DNA from: Trichosphaerium sp. ATCC 40318
Lineage: Eukaryota > Discosea > Flabellinia > Trichosidae
Direction: 5' to 3'
DNA: 64,000 nt
NCBI GenBank assembly: GCA_038496445.1
Contig: JALMLS010000420.1
Location: forward strand, 708,880 to 772,879
Shown here: piece after piece, positions 44,541 through 56,002 of the stretch
Numbering within the stretch: position 1 is the first letter of the stretch
Layout of the letters: every line of letters begins with the position of its first letter
Made by a program: the position numbers and the translations under genes
Notes under the pieces: model-generated
What the model was told of the DNA's origin: nothing
Database searches by the model: none
The model's input: the letters and a program-made list of their open reading frames with translations, nothing else

Positions 44541-46496
44541 TCAAGAGCAAGAAAATCTTGATGAAATTACGTTGTAGACTTTTGTGGAAAATGTCTTTGC
44601 CATATTAACATCCTTATCGCATTGACTGTTTGTACACCTGCCTTCATTCTTTTTTACTATTTCTATTAACTCAGGCATTTTTTTGGCATAATCACAAGCA
44701 AGATCTTTGTCATTTGAAGTAAAATGTATTCTCGCAAGATTTGTAATAGCAAATAGTTTTTGAGGAGTGTTAGGCTTCATATCTTCTAGTACCTTCTTAA
44801 GAGTTTCGACACCCTTAGTTTCTCTTCTATACGCTAATGCGTATACAGATAATTGTATATGAGCTAACGCACGTGAGTCAAACTCCAACACAAAAAAAGC
44901 GCAAAGTGACAACGTACCACTAACCGAGTTTGGGAAATTCTTTGAGACATAATCAAAATATTGCATGCCTTCGTCTATTCGTCCTTGGGTTAGCTTCTCT
45001 TGCGCAATGCCTGTATGTATATCTACAAGTACGTCTGAAGACATAGGATGAAGATGCCAAAGTAACAACGCAACAAACGTTATCTGAAGAAGTACAAGCC
45101 TATTTGCTTTAAAATTCAACACAGAACATAACCCAATTGCAATCGCTGCTAAGCGTGCTCCTGGAACAGGTAAGGATAATAATACTCCTGAAGGTACTAA
45201 TGTAATAGGTAATTTCATCCAAGTAGTTGTAAGTATAGTTGTAGGAAGATGCGAGTCAATATTAAAAGATGAGATAGCTTTTGGAATAGGAGAGTAGAGT
45301 AAATACAACGCCATCATATAGTAAGAGAATAAACCTATCCCAAGCCCTACTTGGTTGATTCCAAAGTGGAAAGACATACCAATAAATGCTGTGATATACC
45401 TCATCCATGAACCTCCCATGCCTTGTGTAAGTGATAACCACAGGAGAATAAGTAGAAGGCATTCTGTGAATACTGAAATATTTGCCATAACGAACCAAAA
45501 GTCAAATCCTAAAATCTTCGCAGCCACTAATGGCTGTACAACTGAGTTTGTCCATGGGCTAACCATACGTGGAAATAAGTCCCCTGATAGCCATTTCGCA
45601 TCGATCTTACATACAATAGTCCAAAAATAGACAAAACTGAACAAACAATGAGATGACATTACATGACACTTTTGTGAGAAAAAAAAAGGAAAAAACACAA
45701 ACTGCCCCAATTTGTTTTCTTTTGTTTTACCTTGTCTGTAGTATTATCAAAAGGGTAAGTTGCCTTTTATCATCTACTCCTTGAATACCAATAATAACAA
45801 GAAGAAGAAACAAAAAGTAATGATGCTGATAGTTGTCGATTTGAGAGATAAAATACAGAGCACCATTCAACATAGGTAAACTCCAAAGAGCATATTTCGG
45901 TGGCGTTCTCAGTATTACTACGCTCCTATACATAACATTATTCAATTGTAACCAACAAAGGTATTTAGAGTCCAATTAAGTGAATGGAAAGATGAATTCT
46001 GATGAATTCTGCTAAAATACGTACCATGCGAGATAGCTCTGCGTTATCCACATACTAGCCGAGATATTGCCACTAGAAAACCCAAGGGCTTCTTTAACGG
46101 TAGTATATAACGTCGTTTCAGTCAAGGTAGACGGAATAGTAAAGTTCTGCGCAATTAGCGCTAAATCACCGTGAGGTACATTAAAATCATCTAACGTTGC
46201 GTATTTACTGACTCTCGTGAGCTAAAAAAGCGATAAGTGTTCTCTATGCTGTTGGACCAAAAAAAAACGGTTATACGTACCTGTATGAACATGTCATTTG
46301 CGTATAACGCAAAGAATACTATAAAGAAAACGCCCACTACAGACGCATCTGGAAGGTTTAATGACAAACAGTTGTTTTTGAAATGTCTTCCCACTTTTGT
46401 TTGTTGTTGTATTTTTTTTGAACTACTCGCTTTATTGGCCTTTTCAGGGTTTCGCATAGCCTTTGAGTTACGGCTTCTATTACGGATGGTCGACAT
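44541..46496 (-). CDS. HTTM-domain multi-span membrane protein
   Basis: Four exons on the minus strand (46281-46496, 46025-46221, 45731-45925, 44541-45636) sum to 1704 nt (567 aa). A basic, Ser/Lys/Gln-rich N-terminus precedes a first span (VVGVFFIVFFALYANDMF). The HTTM signature follows: LNGALYFISQIDNYQHHYFL, LQTSFVYFWTIVCKIDAKWL, the FTECLLLILLWL span and SFHFGINQVGLGIGLFSYY. These are features of the membrane half of vitamin-K-dependent gamma-carboxylase and its HTTM relatives. A helical soluble C-terminus with TPR-like content (IAQEKLTQGRIDEGMQYFDYV) follows. The carboxylase C-half is not present here but lies upstream as a separate frame at 46358-46934. The substrate is unknown. Confidence 0.75.
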
Positions 46497-46934
46497 TTCG
46501 CTAGCAAATCTGAAAGAAGATTAAGAATGTATGTTGACACCTTGTTGGTTTGTACCTAACCACGCTTTTTGGAACTTAGGTGCTAGTGATGGAGTTAGTA
46601 TTTGAAATGAAGCTTATGTACCTAGTTTTATGACTGAATCCTCTTTTACGTCTATAAATGTAACGCGACAAGAGTTTAAAAGTGACAGAGAGCTGAACAT
46701 GCCTAGTACGCACGAATACGTTTTAATGAGCGTAAAACTTAGTAAAAAGCTTTGCGTACGCCAAGTGAAACGCTCATCGTCAATCTCTAGCTGTTTTTGT
46801 GTCCAATTATTTGTGTAAGCCGTATAGTAATAACGGACTGGAAAATAAGCTTGACAAACAAAAAATAACAACCAAAATAGTCCTAGGAGTTGCTCAGAAG
46901 TATTTTCAAAAGCCAGCGTACGTGTGGTTTGCAT
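46358..46934 (-). CDS. vitamin-K-carboxylase-like C-terminal fragment protein, overlapping the HTTM gene
   Basis: Four exons on the minus strand (46760-46934, 46622-46702, 46556-46582, 46358-46509) sum to 435 nt (144 aa). The sequence LLFFVCQAYFPVRYYY then NNWTQKQLEIDDERFTWRMF matches the conserved block after the HTTM domain in gamma-carboxylases (FPLRH..LYPG...WTEEGHRFSWRM). SVIEAVTQRLCETL recalls the following helix. The HTTM part is missing upstream. The last exon overlaps the first exon of the downstream HTTM gene by 139 nt in another frame of the same strand. All splice phases agree. It could be half of a split gene, or a degraded duplicate. Confidence 0.5.
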
Positions 46935-47171
46935 CAAACTTTAAAAGTCACCACATTTCTCTTAAACTGAAATTTACGCTTGGAGACAATAATAGCTTGT
47001 TGTAGAAGTAGTATTTGTACAGCGTGGTTTTGTAGGTTTAGGGCGGCCTGGGCTTTTTGGAAAGAGGTTTAATAAACACTTGCTATTCACTCCACGAGCG
47101 CGTTAGTACCAAAAAGAACAAGTTGACGTCAACCGTTGCATTTTCAGCCTCCGATTGGCCCAATAAGCGTT

Positions 47172-50100
47172 ATGGCATCTAAAAACCTCAGTTCCGATGA
47201 TCTTGCGGCGTTAAAAAGACGGGAGCGTCGATTAGCCGGTATTTTGGACTATTTATGTCAGCAGGCACAGATCTAACACTCATTAGCCAAACGAGCGCGA
47301 CAAGCAAAAGAAGCCGAGGCTAAAAAGCAAAAACTAAAAAATGCACCTGTCAAGACGACCCGCATGATTTCTCCTCGTACTTATGCCAAATCAGCGGTAT
47401 GAATACGTACCGGAAATTTACTTCTAATACATTTCTAGCCAACAGTTGAAGGCACTGAAGATTTTTACGTCGGTAGGCGTGTATGGGTAGATGTACGCGC
47501 TGAGAAGCATTTCTAGGCACTTTGATTAAAGTTAAAGAAATTCAAAATCCTATTTTTAATTAAAACAGTAGCGGTCACTTCTGATACTACTAGGCACGCG
47601 AATCGTTTGTTCCAGGCGTAGTGTCACATATAGATGGAACAAGTGTCACTATAACGCCTGATGATGACTCAGACGCACGCACACGCTCGATTTAAGCCAC
47701 AGCTAATTATTTCGCCTTTATAGCCAATAACAGAAGACTACAATAGCGTATTTGTTAGAAATCCGCCTGTACTTGAGGGCACAAACGATTTAACTGCCTT
47801 GTCTTATCTTCACGAAGCCGCAGTGTTACATGGTATTAACGTGCGATACCAAAAGGATTGTATCTACACTCTTAGCGGCTCAATATTAATCGCTGTACGT
47901 TTTGCACTATTCTTAACAGTGATAAACGTCTAGAGCTTTGTTGACGTTGTTTGTAGGTTAATCCGTACAGAAGGCTTCCTCTTTATAGTTCAGATATTAT
48001 AGAAACGTATGCACAAGCTACAGAAGACACATCAGGTCAATTACCACCACATATTTATTCTATTGGAAATCAAGCCTACAAGAACATGAAAATAGAGGAT
48101 AAGAATCAAGTTATACTTGTTAGTGGTGAATCAGGCGCAGGTAACCTAATAAGACAGTTTAAATGTAAGGATGTCAAGCAATGACATTTATTTTAGGAAA
48201 AACTGAAACGACTAAATTTTTGCTTCAATTTTTTGCCGCTATGGGAACAGATGACCCTGAAACTAATATTGAAGATAAAGTACTTGGTAGTACACCTATC
48301 TTGGAATCTTTTGGTACCAGCAGTGTTTAACTGAAACATTCTAATCATGTGCTAAGGAAATGCTAAAACGTTGAGAAACGACAATTCTTCAAGGCATGAC
48401 AACAGTATTTTTTGCATTTCAATAACTTTGCCGTTTAGATTTGGTAAACTTATTGAAGTGCAGTTTGGAAGTAGCGGTAGTATATGCGGTGCTAACATAA
48501 CAACGTATTTGCTTGAGAAATCAAGGATTGTTACACAAGCCAAGGGAGAAAGAAGCTACCACATTTTCTATCAGGTAAGTTTTGTGTTTTGAAATTATCA
48601 TGTGTCTAACTTTGTTTATTTCAAAGCTCGTTAAAGGCCTAGAAGAACCTCTTCGAACTGAATTAAGCTTATCATATGATCCAAATGATTACTTTTATTT
48701 AAACCGAGGAGATTGTACAACTGTAGATAAAGTAGATGACGCTAAGGTGTTTGAAGAGACAAAAAAAGCGCTTGAAGTTGTAGGTATTACAGGATCAGAA
48801 CTAAACAGTGTATTCCGTATTATTGCCGCCATCCTGCATCTTGGTAATATAGAGTACGATAGACAGCATGTAAGAGTTTCTAATATCTTTCAGGTTTGTT
48901 TCTGGTGTTGATACAAGTGGTGAAGACGAAGATGAAGTAGCAGCGATGGTTTCTGATGAACCGTTACAAATTGCTTGTGATGCTCTTGGTGTTGACTTCG
49001 AAGGAGTTGCTATTTCACTTCTTTTTAAAGTACAACAATACCTTTCTGTTCAAATTATTTACCCTGGTAATTTTAGATGCTTAGAACAGGTATTGAGACA
49101 TTGAATACACCAAGAAGTCCTAGTGCTGCAAGTAAAGCACGTGACGCTTTAGCTTTGTTGATTTATTCTCGATTATTCGATTGGTAAAATGCTCCATAGT
49201 ATTTTGGTTTATGCTGACAATGCTTTCGTTCTATAGGCTTGTACAACGTATCAATGTTTCTATTGATAAACGGGATAAAATGGTCAATTTTATTGGTGTT
49301 TTGGATATCTACGGATTCGAGAGTTTTGCTGTAAATAGCTTTGAACAATTTTGTATTAATTACGCTAATGAGAAATTACAACAACAATTCAATCAAGTAC
49401 GCTTTTCTTTTTCACGTGATAAGGTATTTAACTGTTAACTGTATTTTTTAGCATATATTTAAAGTAGAGCAAGATGAGTATAAAAAAGAGAGTATATCTT
49501 GGGAGTACATTGAGTTTGCTGATAACAAAGTACAGTATTTTTTTAATGACATTGTAAGTTAAATTCTGATGATTATTAGTTTTGTATTGAGCTCATAGAA
49601 AAGCGTCTTGGTATTCTATCTATATTAGACGAAGAGTCAAAAGTAAGATCAGCTACTGACAAGCGATTTGCTGAGTACGTAGTTCGCACGAGCATATTGA
49701 TATTGGAACTAATATATTTTTTTCAACAGGAAACTATATAAACATAATGGACGTCATCCTTACTTTACAAAACCGCGAATGACTGATAACGAATTCGTTA
49801 TATCTCATTACGCTGGTAAAGTCACATACTTGGTAACTGAGTACGTATTAAAGCGAAAGATTCTAATGTATTTCAAGACCTTTTTTCTCTAAGGCTGTCT
49901 AGTTTTATTGTAAAGAACCGTGATTACATAATTGGGGAACAAATTGCAGAGCTCAAAGAGTCTACAGATGAATTCGTAGCAGATTTGATGGAATGGGATG
50001 TCGTAGATACAACAAATGCAAAATCTACATTTGTTTCTATTGCATCTCAATTTAAAGCATCGCTTGGCTCACTCATGGATACAATACATGAAACAACACC

Positions 50101-52127
50101 TCATTATGTTCGTTGTATAAAGCCAAACGAATGTAAGAAACCGTTGGTATTCGAGGGCAAGAAGACACTTCACCAGCTGAGGTACTTTTTAATACGTTTA
50201 CAAAGGCACTTAATCGATAATCAGGTGTGGAGGTATTCTTGAGTGTATTCGTATTTGTAAAGCTGGGTTCCCTACCAGACGCAAGTACAAGATTTTTTGG
50301 CAACGTTATAAGATGTTAGCACCTGCTGGATCAGTAAAACAACCAAAAGCTGGTAGTAGCGCAAACTATCAAGCAGTAGTCCGAAAATTAGTCACCTTGC
50401 TTGGCATAAGTACGTCCAACAAAGAAGTTTGTTGCCAATACTTAGTTTCCTGTTTTTCTTTCAGAGCCTGAGGAAGCACGTTGGGGTTCTACAAAGCTAT
50501 TCTTAAAGAGTGGATTATTGGGATCCATAGAAGATAGAAGAACACTAAGGTTAGGTGCAGCTGCACGTACTATACAACAATATTACAGGCGCTATCATTG
50601 CCGTAATGCATATTTAAAAATCCGATTTGCAACCATAAAAATTCAGTCAGGTACATTTTTTTTAAAGTATTGAGTAATCAAAGCGGTTAACTTATTTCTT
50701 TTCAAGTTGCACGTATGGTCGCTTCTAAAAAACTTGTACAAATAATTAGAGAGCAGTATCATGCTACAATGCTTCAGAAATATATTCGTGGATATAACGC
50801 TTCGACTGATTTTACTTCATCGAAAGATAGTGTTGTATTTTTACAATCACGTGCGTGCAAATGGTTTTTTTTACATAATTGTTCTGTTGTTTTCGCGATG
50901 TTGTTTTCGTACATGTATGTGTTTGTTAATATAAATAGAGATACGATGTACTATTGCTATGCTTATTTTAGAGTATAAACAACAGCAGTATCATGCTACA
51001 GTTATTCAAAAATATATACGTGGATGGCGTGAAAATTCAAGCCTTAAACGACTCTATAGAGGTGTTATTACAGCACAAACGCGGTGGCGTGGATTTCAAG
51101 CAAAGTACTTGTTTAACACATGGTTCATTGTACAAAACTAAGCCTTGTTTTTATAGAAAAGAGCTAAGAGCGTTGAGGGTCGAAGCTCGACAAATAGGCA
51201 ATATCATAGCTCAGAAAAGAGTCCTAGAATCACGTATTGCTGTTTTACAATCCAGTATAGCTCAAATAGAAGAAGAAAGAGATATGTATAAGCGCGAAGC
51301 AATGGAGAAAGTACGCACCAGCCCTTTTGTTGCTTTTGAGTATTTACCTGAGAAAAAAATAGGAAAAGCTTGTGTTGGAATGGAGAGATAAGTTTTGGAA
51401 ACTTCAAGGTTCTGATAGTAAGCGTAAAGCTGTATCAAAAGCACCTAGTAGAGGACTATCTCCAAGGGTAAATTATACAACACCAACAGCAAAACCTATC
51501 TTACTAGCTCCTGTTGATTCTCTTTCGCAACCACTTCAAAAGAACATTGTTATAAAGCAAACAAAAAAGAAACAATGGAAACAAGATACAAAAGAAGAAC
51601 GTGCAGCTAAAGCTGCACGTATAGCCAAAGCAGAAGAAGCACTAAGACTTGCTGAGAAGGAGAAACAAGAAATAGAAAAGTTAGAAAAGTTAACAATAGA
51701 GAACGATAAACAAGCTGCTGAGCATAAAGCAACTTTAGTTGAACATGAAAAGAAACTTGCAGAACATGAAGAGACAGTTGCCGAACATGAAAAATTAGTT
51801 GCCGAGTCTGTACAAAAGAGGCTAGAAGCTGAGGCTGAACAAGAAAAGTCTCTGAGTAAAGCATATGAAGCAGCACATGCTTGGAGGACTAAATATGAAC
51901 AGCTAGAAGAAACAACAGAAAAGTTGAGAGAAGTCAATCAAAAGTTGATGGACATGTCTCATAATCCGAAAGCAGGTAGTATTATGGAAGCTGAACTTGC
52001 TTCTGAATGGAAAGAAAAGTATGAGAAGCTTTTAGCTGTTACAAAATCAAAACCAGCTGGAATGGCTGGTTTTGTTAGTGGATATATTGAAGCTTTTGTT
52101 TGTAATATGAAATGTTCACTTACTTAA
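47172..52127 (+). CDS. unconventional myosin heavy chain (motor, IQ neck, coiled coil)
   Basis: This is a large multi-exon gene, about 1,150-1,250 aa. After a basic N-terminus and an SH3-like segment ([19 protein letters not shown]) comes the motor. The P-loop is GESGAGKTE, switch I NDNSSRFGK, switch [10 protein letters not shown], the actin-binding helices include [11 protein letters not shown], and the converter starts AGFPTRRKY. The neck has about six IQ motifs ([55 protein letters not shown]). A coiled coil with repeated heptads ([20 protein letters not shown]) and a short tail end the protein. No MyTH4-FERM, DIL or SH3 tail domain is present. The neck is class V-like. Organelle transport or cortical function is plausible. 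Confidence 0.92.
50740..51040 (+). repeat. internal duplication of IQ-motif coding DNA in myosin
   Basis: Two copies of a segment encoding [14 protein letters not shown] (around 50754) and [14 protein letters not shown] (around 50987) are nearly identical in DNA and lie about 230 bases apart. This fits a recent tandem duplication that lengthened the lever arm. Confidence 0.7.
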
Positions 52128-52515
52128 ACCAAAACCCAAAAAAAAAATAGAAACCAAGTGCTTGTGATTGTACATTATTAAAAAAAAATAAAGCCAATAA
52201 TTATATATACACTACTGAACAATGCTTATGTTTATGGAGTAAAGAAGAAGGCACCAATGAAGAACAAGGTGATATTTTAGAAATGTGCTTGTTGTGTCTT
52301 TGTTAACATAAGTCCATTTTATCCTGTAGTTGCTCTTTCTGTTATGATGCTAATATAAAGCAAAGCGTGGTTTTATTGAGGTTTGGACAATTACAAAAGG
52401 TACAAGTAGATAACAAATATTGTGGTCGATAGTGTTCAGCGAAAGGTCCAAGGATATCTTCAGTGAATATTAAGTACGTAACTTAACACTTTCTTATTTC
52501 ATAAGTAAAAGTCTT
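52128..52515. other. convergent intergenic region
   Basis: 3' flank of the myosin gene (AATAAA near 52188) and of the minus-strand F-box gene. No coding frame is supported. Confidence 0.5.
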
Positions 52516-53414
52516 CTAATGAGGAGCGTTCATAGCCATATGCATTCCCTTATCCCATTTTTTTGGGCAAGGTGTTATCTTGAATTTTGTTTTCTGTTGT
52601 AGCTCATGTCGGTACATACGAATACCGAACATTGTATCTGTAGTAGTGTACAAACATCCATGAGCATATACCATTTGATCAAAACCACCACGTATCCATA
52701 GCTTTTTATAAAAGCGACAAAACTTGGTTACTACTAAAACATAACACCATTTACCCATTGAAAAGAAAATAAGACCACACTCGCCAGCACATGCTGAATC
52801 TAACTTTGAACCAGTAGGAGCTGTGAAGAATATTTCGTTTGTCGTATCATCAATGATATTCTGTCCTTCAATGTGGACAGAAGTCCATGCTGGAGGGACA
52901 ACTTGAGCTGTTATTTTTAAAATCTTTGATTTGTTTTTGATAGTTGTGGTGTGACATTTGATTGTGTTGTTGAAAATACTATCATAGACAGTGAACTTAG
53001 TTGAAGTTAGAAATGGATATAAGTATATCATGCTTACTATGTGGGTATCTGGATGATCATAGATGTACATAATCAATATACTGGATCCGAACTTTAAGTT
53101 TAAGCTCTCAACAGACTAGTAAGGCATTAGACATACTGTAAAAAAGTAAACAAAAATCGCACATAGCCACGTGGCTATTTTTGACGTGCGGAAAGAGCAA
53201 TCGCCTTTCAACAAAAAATAAAAAGACGTTTCCCAACATTGTTTGGGAATAAAAACACCCGCCTTCGTTGTACCTTTATTTCTGGCATATCTTCTTGGAT
53301 ATATTGTCTTAAAGTACTACAAGTGGCACGAATACGTATTTTAATATCGCAAGAAGCCATCTGTAGCGCTTTGTATATCATTTCTGGCGGTAAATCAAGA
53401 AGAAGACAGGCCAT
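52516..53414 (-). CDS. F-box protein with non-LRR C-terminal domain
   Basis: Two exons on the minus strand (53259-53414 and 52516-53115) sum to 756 nt (251 aa). The F-box is at residues ~6-40 (LDLPPEMIYKALQMASCDIK...CSTLRQYI). The remaining ~200 residues are beta-rich with Cys and aromatics (FTVYDSIFNNTIKCH, VPPAWTSVHIEGQN, WCYVLVVTKFCRFYKKLW) and do not match the GVH repeats. It is a possible substrate-binding beta domain of unknown type. The splice was chosen by phase. The 143-nt intron (53116-53258) includes a CACGTG. It belongs to the window's expanded F-box set but with a different partner domain. Confidence 0.6.
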
Positions 53415-53857
53415 TGATAATTCTTGCGTATGATTGGGTGTTAGTGGTTATGATCAAAAGGTATTTATAAATCTAATAAAAGAAGATTTATGGTAAACTT
53501 AATATGTGAAAATAGCGAAGCGGTTTTGACTTACGGTAAAATAAATACCTTTCTTCATGTTGGCGTAACGACTACCGCGGGAAAATGTAGTGTTATTATC
53601 ACTTACAAAATCTAGTCAGCCATACACTGAATAAATGCACTTGAAACCAAATGAACTAAAGAACCATCACTACTGCCAAAGCTTGCTACCAGAGCAACCT
53701 TTGATGGTTATTTAGCCGTTTTCTAATAATAATAGTTTTAGGCAGGCAAATCCACAGATTTTGCCGAAACTTTCAAAAATTCTTATTCCAAACACTCATA
53801 GTTTTGATTTACATTGTAACAATTGTGACGTTTGAACCTGTGTTTGATGTATTCGAT
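53415..53857. other. intergenic between divergent genes
   Basis: Upstream regions of the F-box gene (-) and the next plus-strand gene. No coding frame is seen. Confidence 0.45.
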
Positions 53858-55700
53858 ATGAGTGCTACTTCTGGACTATTTACAAAGTTTAAAAAAAGAT
53901 CTCCATCTTTAGAAACTACATCGTAGATGCAAGAAGATCATTAATGGAACTAGATTTGTGAGTTTGACAGCAATATGAAAAACTTATCTAGCCTTCAACT
54001 AGGTTTTTAAAGAATAGACTTCAAGGAAGTTCTTCACTACAATGCTACTAATAGATTAGTTTATGTAATCCAACCAGGTAAAACTAGGTAAACAGAGCGT
54101 TAATAAAGCTATACATTTTTTTATTTTACAAGTACTCTTCTCTGAAGTCAAATTCTTCGCTACTACTTGACATGTGTACATTGTCTGTTATCTTCTTTCT
54201 TGCTATCAATCTTTTGAGGTCTTCATTGCTCACATCACAATCTGGAGCATATACCATCTTGACACGAAGTGCTTCATTGCCACGTTTATACTTGTTCCGA
54301 AGAGGAATATCAAAAGTTCCTGTGAACACACTGTTCATATCTCCAAACTCATCCAAGTGTATCACAGCCTTACCAATAGTTTTCTTAACACCAGAAAGTC
54401 GCTTTTTTAATTTAAAATCAACAAACATAAGCTCCGTAGTACTAGAAACAACTTTGATTGGGCTCGGCATCTGCTTTGCTGATGTGTTCAGCACACGTTT
54501 TTTACGACGCCTGGTATCAGCAGAGGACCGCAGTTTTACTTCCAAGATACAATCGGGAGCTGTGTTTGTGTCTTCGACGCTAATACTTAGTGCGCCCTCT
54601 AGTATAGCCATGTTTTGAGTCTTCCTTTGCGCGCTGTCCACAAGATCTCGAAGTACTACATGCTGTTGGTACAATACTTAATTTTTTTGCCTGCTAACGT
54701 ACGTTCCCTTCTTGCCATTTTATAATCACGTGGTTGTGGTGCGATGCTCCCTTTATTTATCTGGTCTGAAATTTATGCACAACAGTATTGTTGTAGTTTT
54801 GTAAAAGCGTTTGTGATCGCAGTCAAACTTGTTGTTATATAGAACCTGGCATGTAGATAATACGTAACCACGTAACAATTTGGTAAAATACTACAAGTTT
54901 AAAACTCATGTGCGTACTTAATACTACGACTTGGTAGGTACTGCAAGTGCGCTTATAAGGATATCACAGACAGAAAACCCCGAACAGTAATTAATTAATT
55001 ACTGTTAGGAATGTGCTACAATAAAACTACAAATAGTTCGCTACCAGATTGAGGACAGCTTTCCAAATTACCATGTTTTACCTGGATCATACGAATTGTA
55101 CTGGCTTTATGATCATACCTTAGAAATTTCGCTGAAGTCAACCTTTAAGAAACCTGTTGAAAAAGTTAACATGGCTTTATTAATTACAATGTTGTCAACA
55201 TGCAAATTTAGTCCATGGCAATAAAGTTTGTAATTACATCTGAAGTAAGGTATGAACAATATTCACTTCCAAACATCTCTGTTTGCATAGACAAAACCAT
55301 CTCCTTAAAAGTCGCCCACGTTGTTTTTTGCAGAAAAAAATGCCGTTTCGTGATGTTGTTTCGTTTACACGTGATAAGCATAGCGTACAAGTTTATAATT
55401 TGCCAGATTCATAGGCACCTTGTCGCTGTCTTATAATCTCTGAATCTGATAATATAGTGACCACACTGACAGCCTTCTTACAATACACGTAAGAAAGCTG
55501 TAATGAGCGTTAACACTATGACTATCAGAATGAATACAGACCCTGATAAAGAGTAAAGTATTGGGGTTGTAAAAAGTAACTAATTCTTCTCAATCAGGCG
55601 AAATTTATTTGTAGCAAAAGATTGTATCGAAATGAAAAGTATGCTTGAAGAATCCACTAGGCATAATATGCGAGTAAATTCACCAACGAGAATTCAATGA
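53858..55700 (+). CDS. unknown 197-aa protein with a host intron of 959 nt
   Basis: Eight exons whose phases all agree sum to 594 nt: 53858-53922, 54013-54077, 55037-55164, 55227-55310, 55334-55384, 55415-55488, 55529-55552, 55598-55700. The sequence begins MSATSGLFTKFKKRSP, continues IDFKEVLHYNATNRLVYVIQ and NYHVLPGSYELYWLYDHTLE, and ends TRHNMRVNSPTRIQ. Alternating strands suggest a beta-sandwich, perhaps arrestin-like, but I do not recognise the family. The link between exon 2 and exon 3 spans 54078-55036, which encloses the C2-like copy B on the opposite strand. If that link is wrong, these are two separate pieces. Introns 55311-55333 (23 nt) and 55385-55414 (30 nt) are very short. Confidence 0.4.
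54126..54718 (-). CDS. C2-like small protein, copy B
   Basis: Two exons on the minus strand (54703-54718 and 54126-54676, 26-nt intron) encode 188 aa. It is the paralogue of 26413-27020, with the same MARR start, the same intron position and phase, and long shared blocks (SSADTRRRKKRVLNTS, KKTIGKAVIHLD, NSVFTGTFDIPLRNKYK). The intron is 26 nt here but 59 nt in copy A. The copies differ most in the first ~40 residues and the acidic tail. Both frames are intact, which argues that both are functional. It appears to sit inside an intron of the plus-strand gene at 53858-55700. Confidence 0.75.
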
Positions 55701-56002
55701 CAATACCAACAGTACAACAACACGCAACAGCTTACAAGTGTCTTGCTACACCTTTTAAAGACCGAAGTGCTAACATGAAAAAGACGTTGTTCAAGTGATA
55801 GCTGTCAAAGTTTATAGCGTACCCACAAAGGACTTAGTCTCTTTTTAAAGTTAATTTGGCAAAACGCAGCAATCTGAGGCATTCTCTTGTTAGAGGTATA
55901 TAGTTTTTCAGAAGATATGTTTCAGAAAATGTGGTACCGAAAATAAATAAGGTAGACTCCACTGGCTTTGTTTTAACCAACTTTAAATATTTCGTATATT
56001 TA
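55701..56002. other. convergent intergenic region
   Basis: Spacer between two convergent uncharacterised genes. No coding frame is supported. Confidence 0.45.

Noticed and set aside
51536-51937. Long Ser/Cys-rich minus-strand frame
   Set aside because: It is the antisense shadow of the Glu/Lys/Ala-rich myosin coiled coil, where low-complexity codons keep the opposite strand open.
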